Position numbers and translations under genes: made by a program
Notes under the pieces: model-generated
Seen by the model: the letters and a program-made list of their open reading frames with translations, nothing else
Database searches by the model: none
What the model was told of the DNA's origin: nothing
In this document: positions 54,549 to 63,635 of the stretch, one piece after another
Layout of the letters: every line of letters begins with the position of its first letter
Position numbering within the stretch: position 1 is the stretch's first letter
Assembly (NCBI RefSeq): GCF_000974445.1
Contig: NZ_BBOJ01000030.1
Coordinates: 41,320 to 105,319, forward strand
Direction of reading: 5' to 3'
Source of the DNA: Lentzea aerocolonigenes
Lineage (GTDB): Bacteria > Actinomycetota > Actinomycetes > Mycobacteriales > Pseudonocardiaceae
Length of the DNA: 64,000 nt

Positions 54549-55279
54549 ACATCGAGACGACGGACCTCGCGGGTGTCTTGGTCGCGACCCCGGCGGGACG
54601 GCTCGACCTCACCTCCTACACCCCGTTGCGCGACGGCCTGCTCAAACTGGCGGCGGACGCGCCACTCGCCCTGGTCGTCCGGCTCGGTCCCGGCTTCGAG
54701 GTCCCGAGCGCGACGATGCTGTCGGTGTTCACGACCGTCGGGATGAGGATCTCGCAGTGGCCGGACATCCCGCTGGTGCTGCTCGCCGAGACCAGCGAGC
54801 ACGGCGATCAGCTGCACACCAGCGGCGTCGCACGGTTCGTCCGCACCACGGGTGACATCGAGGAGGCGCTGGACGCGGTCGAACGGCCGCCGCTGCGCAG
54901 GTTCCGGAGCGTGCCGCTGCCCAACTCCCCGGCGGCACCGATCATGGCGCGTGCCGTCGCGCGGGAGGTCTGCGAGCTGTGGGACGTCCCGAGGCTCAGC
55001 GACGACGCGGTGCTGGTGGTGAGCGAACTGGTGGAGAACGCCGTGCGGCACGCGCACTCGGAGTCGGTGCTGAGGGTCGAGCTGCGTCCGTCCGGTCTGT
55101 CGCTCGCCGTCAAGGACTTCGCCCCGGAGGTACCGGTGCGGGAGTCGCCGGAACCGGACGTGCCGGGGCATCGGGGAGTGCAACTGGTGGACAAGATCAG
55201 CGTCGCGTGGGGCTGCACGCCGTCATCCGACGGGGGCAAGATCGTGTGGGCGGTCCTCGGTCTCCGCGGAAGCGAGTAG
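54545..55279 (+). CDS. STAS domain fused to an RsbW-like HATPase domain
   Basis: 244 aa. Residues 1-110 form a STAS-like fold (VLVATPAGRLDLTSYTPLRD, ATMLSVFTTVGMRISQWPDI). The residue normally phosphorylated lies in EVPSATMLSV. Residues 125-244 are an HATPase of the serine-kinase anti-sigma type (NSPAAPIMARAVAREVCELW, VLVVSELVENAVRHAHSESV, GHRGVQLVDKISVAWG). A switch kinase and its antagonist in one chain is unusual. It is coupled to CheB by an ATGA overlap and precedes CheR-PAS by 11 bp. Confidence 0.86.
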   Translation: MNIETTDLAGVLVATPAGRLDLTSYTPLRDGLLKLAADAPLALVVRLGPGFEVPSATMLSVFTTVGMRISQWPDIPLVLLAETSEHGDQLHTSGVARFVRTTGDIEEALDAVERPPLRRFRSVPLPNSPAAPIMARAVAREVCELWDVPRLSDDAVLVVSELVENAVRHAHSESVLRVELRPSGLSLAVKDFAPEVPVRESPEPDVPGHRGVQLVDKISVAWGCTPSSDGGKIVWAVLGLRGSE

Positions 55280-55290
55280 GTTCTTCAGGC

Positions 55291-57145
55291 GTGAGTGAAG
55301 GTCAGCCGATCCCCGACCAGGACTTCGAAGAGGTGCTCCAGTACCTCAAGGAGTCGCGCGGTTTCGACTTCACCGGGTACAAGCGCACGAGCCTCATGCG
55401 GCGCGTGAGGCACCGGATGAGTCAGATCGGCGTCGAGGACTACGGCGACTACATCGACCAGCTCCAGGTCAACGCCGACGAGTTCAGCGTCCTGTTCAAC
55501 ACGATCCTGATCAACGTCACGGCGTTCTTCCGCGACCCGGAAGCGTGGGACTACCTGCGCCAGGACGTCATCCCGGCGCTGCTGGCCGAACGTGGGCCGG
55601 AGGACCCGGTCCGGGTGTGGAGCGCGGGCTGCGCGTCCGGTGAGGAGGCCTACAGCCTCGCGATCGCGCTGGCCGAGGCGATGGGCCCCGAACGGTTCCG
55701 GCAGCAGGTCAAGATCTACGCCACCGACGTCGACGACGAGGCGCTCTCCCACGCCCGGCACGCGAGCTACGTGGAACGCGACCTCCAGTCCCTGCCGCCC
55801 GAGCTCGCCGCGAAGTACTTCGAGCAGCAGAACGGCCGCTACAGCTTCCGCAAGGACCTGCGCCGCTCGGTCATCTTCGGCCGCAACGACCTGGTCCAGG
55901 ACGCGCCCATCTCGCGGATAGACCTCCTGGTGTGCCGCAACACGCTGATGTACTTCAACCAGGAGACGGCAGGCCCGCATCCTCGGCCGGTTCCACTTCG
56001 CGCTGGTGCCCAAGGGCGTGCTGTTCCTCGGCAAGGCGGAGATGCTGCTCAGCCACAGCCGCATCTTCGACCCCATCGACCTCAAGCGCCGCCTCTTCCG
56101 CAAGACCGCCACGGGTCCGCACCCGTCGGCGAACTTCGTATCGCACACGATGGTGCACGATCGCAGGGTGGACCTGCGCGGTATGGACGAACTGCGGGAA
56201 CACGCCTTCTCCGCGAGCCCGGTGGCTCAGATCGTGGTGACGGCGGAAGACGTCGTCGCGCTCCTCAACCGGCAGGCGGAGACCACGTTCGGCCTCTCGT
56301 CGAAGGACGTCGGCCGGCCGTTGCGCGACGTCGACATCTCCTACCGGCCGGTCGAGCTGCGCGGCTACGTCGAGCAGGCCCGGCTGGAACGCAAGTCTTT
56401 GCGCATCAAGGACATCGAGTGGCTGCGCGGCCCCGGCGAGTCGATGTGGTTCGAGGTGCACGTCAACCCGCTCGTCGGCGCGGACAACACCATCCTGGGC
56501 GTCTCGGTCGTCTTCCACGACGTGACGGCCGCGCGCCGGCTGCTGGAGGACCTCGAACACGCGAACCGGCAGCTGGAATCGGCGTACGAGGAGCTCCAGT
56601 CCACGAACGAGGAGCTGGAGACCACGAACGAGGAGCTCCAGTCGACGGTCGAGGAGCTGGAGACCACCAACGAGGAGCTCCAGTCCACCAACGAGGAACT
56701 GGAGACGATGAACGAGGAGCTCCAGTCCACCAACGACGAGCTCCAGACCATCAACGACGCCCTGCGCGAACGCACCGGCGAGCTCGACCGGGTCAACGAG
56801 TTCCTGGAGTCGATCCTGACGTCGCTGCGGGCGGGCGTGATCGTGCTCGACGTGCAGATGCGGGTGCTGGCGTGGAACCGCGGCGCCGAGGAGCTGTGGG
56901 GTGTCCGGCGCGACGAGGCGGAGGGCGAGCACCTGCTCAACCTGGACATCGGGCTGCCGGTCGCCGACCTGCGCCCGGTGGTGCGGGCGGCGCTCAGCGA
57001 CGGCGCGTTCATGGAGGAGGTCAAGCTCTCGGCGGTGAACAGACGCGGCCGCGAGGTGGTCATCCGGGTGGTGTGCAGCTCGTTGCGCGCGAACGGGGGC
57101 GAACCGGACGGCGCCATTCTCGTGATGGAGCAGCAGGAGGGCTAA
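55291..57145 (+). pseudogene. CheR methyltransferase with PAS and coiled-coil domains, split by a +1 frameshift
   Basis: From GTG 55291 the first frame encodes CheR (YKRTSLMRRVRHRMSQIGVE, VRVWSAGCASGEEAYSLAIA, LVCRNTLMYFNQET). At 55967-55969 (acggcagg) one extra base shifts the frame; the expected continuation QARILGRFHFALVPKGVLFL lies in the next frame and runs to TGA 57145. That part holds two PAS domains and a heptad coil of repeated EELQSTNEELETTN. Repaired length is 617 aa. The first frame stays open for some 540 nonsense codons. A sequencing error, a recent inactivation or true frameshifting are all possible; the downstream frame looks fully selected. Confidence 0.88.
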
Positions 57146-57483
57146 CCGGTCGCGTTCTCCCCGCGCAGGAAGAACCCGCTGAGGCCGCTGAGCTCGAACG
57201 TCCGCAGCACGATGAACGAGCACTCGGCGAAGACCAGGTCGATCCCGCGGCGGTCGCACTCGGCACGCACCGCGAGCAACGTGCGCAGACCCGCCGAGCC
57301 GATGTGGTTCACGCCGGACATCTCGACCATGAGCACGGCGTGCGTCTGGTCGAGCTGTTCGAGCAGGAAGGCCTGGAGCTTCGGCGCCGTGACGAGGTCG
57401 ATCTCGCCGGCCACGCGCACCACCGTCGACACACCGAGGTGGTCGGCGCTGAGCTCGAGCTGCGTGGCGTCCACCCGTCCCAT
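57142..57483 (-). CDS. STAS-domain anti-sigma factor antagonist
   Basis: 113 aa. STAS fold with the phosphorylated Ser in VNHIGSAGLRTLLAVRAECD. VSTVVRVAGEIDLVTAPKLQ and the C-terminal LVFAECSFIVLRTFELSGLS fit the RsbV/SpoIIAA group. It converges on CheR-PAS with a 4-bp overlap and is the natural partner for the neighbouring HATPase. No sigma factor lies directly beside it. Confidence 0.9.
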   Translation of the reverse strand: MGRVDATQLELSADHLGVSTVVRVAGEIDLVTAPKLQAFLLEQLDQTHAVLMVEMSGVNHIGSAGLRTLLAVRAECDRRGIDLVFAECSFIVLRTFELSGLSGFFLRGENATG

Positions 57484-57585
57484 GCTCCCACATCTGACCG
57501 GACACCGTTTCGTGATCGGGTTGCCCTGTGGCGGTGGGGCTGGTCTGGCAGGATGCCGCTCACACCACGACGGGGGTAAGCCGCG

Positions 57586-58566
57586 ATGACCGAAACGCCC
57601 GGCTGGTCCTCACCCGACCAGCAACCGAACCAGCCGCAGCAGCAGCCGCCTCCCGGCTACTACGCGCCGCCGCCTCCGATGCCGCAGCCGTCGATCAAAC
57701 CGGGCGTGATCCCGCTGCGGCCGCTGGGCGTCGGCGAGATCATCGACGGCGCGATCACGACGATGCGCCGCTACCCGAAGCTGATCATCGGCGCGGCCGC
57801 GGTGGTCGCGGCGATCACCCAGATCATCGGCCTGCTGGTGCAGCTGCCGTTCCTGCGCGACCTCACCGCGGCGGTCTCGGTCGACCCGAACACGGTGTCG
57901 CAGGAGCAGTTCGTCCAGCGGCTCACCGACTCCATGGTCGGCTTCCTCGGCGGTGCGGCGCTCAGCGGGATCCTGGCGCTGCTCGGCACGGTGTTCCTGT
58001 CCGGCTACGTGACCGTGATCGTGGGTCACGCGGTGCTCGGCGAGCCCGTCACGTTCGCGCAGGCGTGGGACGAGTTCAAGCCGCGCCTGCTGCGGCTCCT
58101 CGGCGCGTCGCTGCTGTCGACTCTCGTGATCGCCATCGGCGTGATCTTCTGCTTCGTGCCCGGCGTCTGGCTCGGCGTGATGTTCTCCCTCGTCACGCCC
58201 GCGCTGGTGCTGGAGCGCTGCGGCGTCGGCACGGCGTTCGGCCGCTCGCGGGCCCTCGTGAACGGCGCCTGGTGGCGCACGTTCGGCATCCTGCTGCTCG
58301 CCTACATCATCGGCGCGGTCATCAGCATGATCATCGCGCTGCCGTTCAGCCTGCTCGGCAGCGCGGCCACCGGCTTCAGCGACGACCCGGCGGTGGCGCT
58401 GAGCGCCGGTTCCCTGGTCCTGTCCGCGATCGGCGGCATCATCGCGTCGACGATCACGCTGCCGTTCAGCGCCGCCGTGACCGTGCTGGTCTACGTCGAC
58501 CGCCGGATGCGCGCCGAGGGCATGGACATCGAACTCCAGCGGGCCGCAGGACATGGCGGTATCTGA
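57586..58566 (+). CDS. Membrane protein with a Pro/Gln-rich N-terminus (glycerophosphodiesterase membrane-domain-like)
   Basis: 326 aa. The first 45 residues are cytosolic and rich in Pro and Gln (QQPNQPQQQPPPGYYAPPPP). Then IPLRPLGVGEIIDGAITTMR leads into about six membrane helices (LIIGAAAVVAAITQIIGLLV, VIAIGVIFCFVPGVWLGVMF, ILLLAYIIGAVISMIIALPF). This is the DUF7847-like family. ATG 57586 starts a five-gene run; the next gene overlaps by 14 bp. Function unknown. Confidence 0.82.
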   Translation: MTETPGWSSPDQQPNQPQQQPPPGYYAPPPPMPQPSIKPGVIPLRPLGVGEIIDGAITTMRRYPKLIIGAAAVVAAITQIIGLLVQLPFLRDLTAAVSVDPNTVSQEQFVQRLTDSMVGFLGGAALSGILALLGTVFLSGYVTVIVGHAVLGEPVTFAQAWDEFKPRLLRLLGASLLSTLVIAIGVIFCFVPGVWLGVMFSLVTPALVLERCGVGTAFGRSRALVNGAWWRTFGILLLAYIIGAVISMIIALPFSLLGSAATGFSDDPAVALSAGSLVLSAIGGIIASTITLPFSAAVTVLVYVDRRMRAEGMDIELQRAAGHGGI

Positions 58567-59152
58567 CGTACCGGTAGATCTCGGCCGCGACGACGCGCGC
58601 GACGCCGCGGCACGGGAGCTCAGCAACCCGGCGTACGTCTCCGACGACCCGAACCCGCTGGAACGGGCGATCGGGTGGATCCTGGAGCGCCTCGGCGAGC
58701 TGTTCGCCGGGGCCGGGGGCATGAGCGGCATCACCGCGGTCACGGTCCTCGTGGTGCTGGCGGTGATCATCGTGATCGTCGTCCGGCTCCGGACCGGACG
58801 CACCGGCCGCGCACTGCGTTCCGGCGGCAAGGTGTTCGGCTCGACCGTCCTGACCGCCGACGAGCACCGTGCCGCCGCCGACCGCGCCGCGGCGGCCGGT
58901 GACCTGGCCGAGGCCGTGCGCGAACGCTTCCGCGCGGTGGTGCGGGAACTGGAGCAGCGCGGTGTGCTCGACCCGCGGGCCGGCCGCACCGTGGACGAGG
59001 TGGCGGTGGAGGCGGGCACGGCACTTCCGGTGCTGGCGGACGACCTGCGCGGTGCCGCCGTGCAGTTCGACGACGTCTGGTACGGCGGCAGGCCCGCGAC
59101 GGCGGAGGGCTACCGGCAGCTGGTCTCCGTGGACGACAGGGTGCGCGGATGA
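58553..59152 (+). CDS. DUF4129 membrane protein
   Basis: 199 aa. One membrane helix (ITAVTVLVVLAVIIVIVVRL) is followed by a helical cytosolic domain (LAEAVRERFRAVVRELEQRG, GRTVDEVAVEAGTALPVLAD) ending with the family pattern FDDVWYGGRPATAEGYRQL. DUF4129 proteins accompany MoxR/DUF58 operons and transglutaminase-like genes. ATG 58553 overlaps the gene before and the gene after. Confidence 0.88.
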   Translation: MAVSDVPVDLGRDDARDAAARELSNPAYVSDDPNPLERAIGWILERLGELFAGAGGMSGITAVTVLVVLAVIIVIVVRLRTGRTGRALRSGGKVFGSTVLTADEHRAAADRAAAAGDLAEAVRERFRAVVRELEQRGVLDPRAGRTVDEVAVEAGTALPVLADDLRGAAVQFDDVWYGGRPATAEGYRQLVSVDDRVRG

Positions 59153-60180
59153 CGGCGGTCTCCCCCGACGCCGGGCGGATCTGGACGGCCGCGCGCGGCC
59201 CGGTGCTGATCGGCGTGATCATCCTGTTCGCCGCCGTCGTGATCACGTTGCTGCGCGGCAGCGGTGAGGGCGGCTCGCTCGATCCGCGTTCGTACCAGCC
59301 GGACGGCAGCCACGCGGTCGCGCGGTTGCTGGAGCAGAACGGTGTGCGCGTCGAACTGACGGACACCGCGTCCTCAGTGGACGGTGCAACGCTGTTCGTG
59401 CCGCAGCCGAACCTGATCGACCCGCAGCGGCTCGCGGACCTGAGCCGCCGGGCCTCCTCGACGGTGCTGCTGGCTCCCGCCGGTGGAGTGCGCCGGGTGG
59501 AGATCGAGACCCGGCAGCCGGGCTGCCCGCTCGCCTCCCGCGCCGGTGCCGCCACGACCGGAGGGTTCGTCTACGAAGGCGAACAACGTTGCTACGACTC
59601 GACGTTGGTGCGCACCGGCACGGTGACGACGATCGGCAGCGGCGCGATCTTCACCAACCGCTCGCTGGACGAGGAGGGCAACGCGGCGCTCGCGTTGTCG
59701 TTGCTGGGCCAGCACGAACGCCTGGTCTGGTACCTGCCGTCGGCCGCCGACCGGTCCGTGCAGAAGTCGTTCACGGACCTGGTCCCGGACGGCTGGAAGT
59801 TCGGCGCGCTGCAGCTCGGCATCGCGGCCGTGCTGATCGCGCTGTGGCGGGCGCGGCGGCTGGGCCGGGTGGTGCCCGAACCGCTGCCGGTGGTCGTGCG
59901 CGCCGCCGAGACCGTCGAGGGCAGGGCGCGGCTGTACCGGCGGTCGCACGCGGCTTCCCACGCGGCTTCGGTGCTGCGCCAGGCGACTCGTGACCGGCTG
60001 ACCCCGCTGCTGGGTGTGCCGGCCGGTGAGGACCCGTCGGTGGAGATCGCCGTCCGGACGACGCGTTCCGCTTCGGACGTGCGGACTCTGCTTCATTCGC
60101 AGGAGCCGGTGGACGACCGGGGGTTGGTCGCGCTGGCAGCTGAGCTGGACGCTCTGGAGGACGAGGTGCGCAAGGCATGA
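59149..60180 (+). CDS. DUF4350 membrane protein
   Basis: 343 aa. An N-terminal helix (VLIGVIILFAAVVITLLRGS) precedes a DUF4350 domain (SYQPDGSHAVARLLEQNGVR, DGATLFVPQPNLIDPQRLAD). A second helix (LGIAAVLIALWRARRLGRVV) and a cytosolic helical end follow. It overlaps both neighbours by 4 bp (GTGA/ATGA style) and belongs to the MoxR operon. Confidence 0.86.
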   Translation: MTAVSPDAGRIWTAARGPVLIGVIILFAAVVITLLRGSGEGGSLDPRSYQPDGSHAVARLLEQNGVRVELTDTASSVDGATLFVPQPNLIDPQRLADLSRRASSTVLLAPAGGVRRVEIETRQPGCPLASRAGAATTGGFVYEGEQRCYDSTLVRTGTVTTIGSGAIFTNRSLDEEGNAALALSLLGQHERLVWYLPSAADRSVQKSFTDLVPDGWKFGALQLGIAAVLIALWRARRLGRVVPEPLPVVVRAAETVEGRARLYRRSHAASHAASVLRQATRDRLTPLLGVPAGEDPSVEIAVRTTRSASDVRTLLHSQEPVDDRGLVALAAELDALEDEVRKA

Positions 60181-61139
60181 CGGCAGTGGTCACCACAGAG
60201 GAAGCACGCACGGCGCTGGTGGCGTTGCGCACGGAGATCGGCAAGGCCGTGGTGGGCAACGACGCCGCGGTGACGTCGTTGATCCTCGCGTTGCTGTGCA
60301 AGGGACACGTGCTGCTGGAGGGCGTGCCGGGCGTCGCGAAGACGTTGCTCGTGCGCGCGATGGCCCGTGCGCTGGACCTGTCGACCACGCGCGTGCAGTT
60401 CACGCCGGACCTGATGCCCGGCGACCTCACCGGTTCGCTGGTCTACGACTCGCACAACGCGGCGTTCTCGTTCCGCGAAGGCCCTGTCTTCACGCACCTG
60501 CTGCTGGCCGACGAGATCAACCGGACGCCGCCGAAGACGCAGTCCGCGCTGCTGGAGGCGATGGAGGAACGGCAGGTCTCCGCGGACGGCAAGACCCGGC
60601 CGCTGCCGTCGCCGTTCATCGTCGTGGCCACCCAGAACCCGGTGGAGTACGAGGGCACCTACCCGTTGCCCGAGGCGCAGCTGGACCGGTTCCTGCTGAA
60701 GGTGACCATGCCGATTCCCCCGCGCGAGCAGGAGATCGACGTGCTGACCCGGCACGCGTCCGGCTTCGACCCGCGCGACCTGTCGGCCATTTCGCCGGTG
60801 GCGGGTGCCGCGCACCTGGAGGCGGGTTCGGCGGCGGTGCGTTCGCTGACCGTGGCACCTGAGGTGATCGCCTACGTCGTCGACGTGTGCCGTGCGACCC
60901 GTCAGTCGCCTGCGGTCCGTTTGGGTGTGTCTCCGCGTGGCGCAACGGCTCTGCTTGCGGTGGCGCGCGCGTGGGCGTGGCTGTCCGGCCGTGACTACGT
61001 GACGCCGGACGACGTGAAGTCCCTGGCCCGCCCTGCCCTGCGCCACCGCCTGGAGCTGCGCCCGGAAGCCGAGCTGGAGGGCGTGACGGCCGACGGCGTG
61101 CTGGACGGTGTGCTCGCCGCGGTCCAGGTGCCGCGCTGA
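60177..61139 (+). CDS. MoxR-family AAA+ ATPase
   Basis: 320 aa chaperone-like ATPase. Walker A in VLLEGVPGVAKTLLVRAMAR, Walker B in HLLLADEINRTPPKTQSALL, sensor 1 in FIVVATQNPVEYEGTYPLPE and sensor 2 near GVSPRGATALLAVARAWAWL. MoxR ATPases remodel or activate partner proteins, often with the VWA-type DUF58 protein encoded beside them, as here. Confidence 0.95.
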   Translation: MTAVVTTEEARTALVALRTEIGKAVVGNDAAVTSLILALLCKGHVLLEGVPGVAKTLLVRAMARALDLSTTRVQFTPDLMPGDLTGSLVYDSHNAAFSFREGPVFTHLLLADEINRTPPKTQSALLEAMEERQVSADGKTRPLPSPFIVVATQNPVEYEGTYPLPEAQLDRFLLKVTMPIPPREQEIDVLTRHASGFDPRDLSAISPVAGAAHLEAGSAAVRSLTVAPEVIAYVVDVCRATRQSPAVRLGVSPRGATALLAVARAWAWLSGRDYVTPDDVKSLARPALRHRLELRPEAELEGVTADGVLDGVLAAVQVPR

Positions 61140-61140
61140 C

Positions 61141-62430
61141 GTGGCACTCACGGGCCGCGCGGGCCTGCTCGCGCTCATCGGGGTACTCGTCGTCGGACTC
61201 CTCATGCCGTCGTGGCAAGGAATTCTTGTGTTCCTTGCAGTACTGGTCGTGTGTGTTGCGGTCGACTTGTTGTTGGCGGCGAGTGTCCGGCGTTTGACGT
61301 TCTCGCGCGCAGGAGCGACGTCTGTCCGTACAGGCGAGGTGTGTGAGGTCCAGCTGACCGTGCACAACCCCGGACGTCGGCTGCGTGGCGTTCTTCGTGA
61401 CGCATGGGCACCTTCTGCCGGTGTGGTCACCGACCGGGTTTCGGTCGATGTACCCGCAAGTGGCTCACGTGTGTTTGCGTTTGAATTGCGCCCGTTGCGC
61501 CGCGGCGACCGCATGGCCGACCGTGTGACCGTGCGCTCCCTCGGCCCGTTGGGCATCGCCGCGCGCCAGGGCTCGCACGAGGTTCCGTGGACCGTGCGCG
61601 CGCTGCCCCCGTTCCACAGCCGACGCCACCTCCCGCCGTTGCTGGAACGCCTGCGCGAACTCGACGGCCGTCGCGCCTCCCTGATCCGCGGCGCCGGCAC
61701 GGAGTTCGACTCGTTGCGCGCCTACGTCATCGGCGACGACGTCCGTTCCATCGACTGGCGAGCCTCAGCCCGTTCGTCCGACGTGGTGGTGCGAACGTGG
61801 CGCCCGGAACGCGACCGCCAGGTGACGATCGTGTTGGACACCGCCCGCACAGCCGCCGGCCGAGTCGCCGGCGCCCTGGGCGGCCTGCCCCGCCTGGACA
61901 CGTCGATGGACGCGGCGTTGTTGTTGTCCGCCTTGGCATCGCACGCCCGCGACCAGGTCGACTTCCTCGCCTTCAGCCACAAGGTCCGTGCCTCCGTGCC
62001 CCGCGCCACGCTGCCCGTGCTGGTGCAGGCCATGGCACCACTGGAGGCCGAACTGGTGGAGTTCGACGCCCGCGGCGCCGTGGCGGAGGTGCTGCGCCGG
62101 GCGAGTCGCCGTTCGTTGGTCGTGCTGTTGACGTCGTTGGAGCCGTCGATCGAGCACGGTTTGCTGCCGCTGTTGCCTTCGCTGGCTTCGCGGCACCGGT
62201 TGCTGATCGCGTCGGTGTCCGACCCGGCGGTACACGCGATGGCAGCCGGACGCGGAGACCTGGAGTCGGTTTATGCCGCTGCTGCTGCGGAACGGACATT
62301 GGCCGAACGCCGCCGTCTGACCGCTTTGCTTGCACGGCACGGAGTTGACGTTGTGGACGCACTGCCGGATGATCTGCCACGCGCGCTTGCGGACCGCTAT
62401 CTGGCGTTGAAGGCCGCAGGCAAACTCTGA
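61141..62430 (+). CDS. DUF58 (VWA-like) protein
   Basis: 429 aa. Two N-terminal membrane helices (LLALIGVLVVGLLMPSWQGI, LVFLAVLVVCVAVDLLLAAS) lead to a beta-rich region. The DUF58 core follows (GTEFDSLRAYVIGDDVRSID, WRASARSSDVVVRTWRPERD), then a VWA-like domain with a MIDAS-type start (VTIVLDTARTAAG). GTG 61141 is 2 bp after moxR. Last gene of the operon. Confidence 0.93.
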   Translation: MALTGRAGLLALIGVLVVGLLMPSWQGILVFLAVLVVCVAVDLLLAASVRRLTFSRAGATSVRTGEVCEVQLTVHNPGRRLRGVLRDAWAPSAGVVTDRVSVDVPASGSRVFAFELRPLRRGDRMADRVTVRSLGPLGIAARQGSHEVPWTVRALPPFHSRRHLPPLLERLRELDGRRASLIRGAGTEFDSLRAYVIGDDVRSIDWRASARSSDVVVRTWRPERDRQVTIVLDTARTAAGRVAGALGGLPRLDTSMDAALLLSALASHARDQVDFLAFSHKVRASVPRATLPVLVQAMAPLEAELVEFDARGAVAEVLRRASRRSLVVLLTSLEPSIEHGLLPLLPSLASRHRLLIASVSDPAVHAMAAGRGDLESVYAAAAAERTLAERRRLTALLARHGVDVVDALPDDLPRALADRYLALKAAGKL

Positions 62431-62520
62431 ACTTGTACCGGCTCCAAGAGGTACTTCCTTCGGGGAGATCCGGTCGGAAACGCTGGAGTGGAAGAGCTCC
62501 ATGCTCCTAGCTTCTTGACC

Positions 62521-63027
62521 ATGCCACGACGAAGCTCAAGCGTGGTGGGCAGGGAATTCGGCAAGGGCGTGCGCTACGCCATCGAGCAGACCCAGATGAC
62601 CCATCGCAAGATCTCCGAAATGCTCGGCTGGGACGAGTCCAAATTTTCCGACCTGATCCGGGGCAAAGGCGGTGTCAGCGAGGCAGAGGTGCTGCAGCTG
62701 CTCGCCTTCTGCCGGGTGCCCCCGGCCGAGGTCCACAGGCTGCTTGCCCTGTTCCGCGAGTCCCGGGAACGGGGCTGGCTGGTGTTCTCCGACAGCGTTC
62801 AGCACGGGGTCCGCAACCTGGTCGAGCAGGAACGCCTCGCCAACAAGATCATCGCGTGGTCGATGAACCTCATCCCTGGTCGACTCCAGACCGCTGACTA
62901 CATGTGGGGGCTCTATGAGGGGGCTGCCCGTCACGACGAGATCGACTACAAGGCACTCATCGCCGAAAGGCTCGCTCGAAGGGACGTCTTCCACGGGAGC
63001 CGCGAGTTCGTGTTCTACATCCACGAA
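62521..63027 (+). CDS. Helix-turn-helix/DUF5753 regulator, first part (interrupted by an intron)
   Basis: ATG 62521 starts a typical Xre/DUF5753 protein of actinomycetes. The helix-turn-helix is in residues 10-60 (VRYAIEQTQMTHRKISEMLG, WDESKFSDLIRGKGGVSEAE). The DUF5753 part has NKIIAWSMNLIPGRLQTADY and LARRDVFHGSREFVFYIHE. Relatives continue with AAL and about 100 more residues, but here group II intron sequence begins after GAA 63027. The rest of the gene should lie after the intron, beyond the window. GTG 62488 is an alternative start. Such regulators often sit next to a small DUF397 gene. Confidence 0.88.
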
Positions 63028-63300
63028 GTGCGCCACGAGGCGCTTGATGTTCGAGTGAGGGTGAGAGGCCCTTGCCGTCTGGTCGTCGCAGCGGCTGGGT
63101 GAAGCTGGGAGCAGTCTGACCTGGGGAACGCCGGGGAGGGCGGGAAGCAGCTCTGACAACGCCGGGACGTGCCAGCACTGCCAGATGGTGCGGGTCCGGC
63201 TAGCGAGGCCCGAGGGTGCAGCGTGAGCGAACCAGTGGTTGACGCCCCGTAAGAGTGGAACCGGCTCCAATCTGGCGGATATGGGCCGGGGTGCAGTGCG

Positions 63301-63325
63301 CGGCTGTTGTTTCGTGAAACAGCCG
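63301..63325 (+). other. EBS1 hairpin of the group II intron
   Basis: cggctgtt (63301-63308) pairs perfectly with aacagccg (63318-63325). The 9-nt loop contains ttcgtg, complementary to the last six exon bases. EBS2 could not be assigned with confidence. Confidence 0.8.
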
Positions 63326-63635
63326 ACTCCATGGCCGTTTCTCATGGTCGGCGTGGAGGCCTCGCTGAAGGTCTGCGGCGTAGGCGTGGCGATGCTGCCG
63401 GGGTAGAGCTGGGTGCCTGCCGGGCTGATCGAACATCGAGTGAACGTGGGAACCATCCGTGGCCGCCCCGGCTTCAGGTATCCAGCCTGGAGGCTGGGGC
63501 AGGCTCGTTGCCGGCTGAGGGTCACCGGATGGGGCGGAGGTTCCGTAGTAGTCCGAGCACGCGAGAGGCGTGCACATGGCGAAGGGGACCAGTGATTCTG
63601 CAATCGGAGGATGCTGGAATGCCGGGAGGGCGCGG

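Noticed and set aside
63390..63410. gtagag in the intron as EBS2 partner of ttctac in the exon
   Set aside because: It lies downstream of EBS1, whereas EBS2 usually precedes it, and the pairing includes a wobble. Not strong enough to call.
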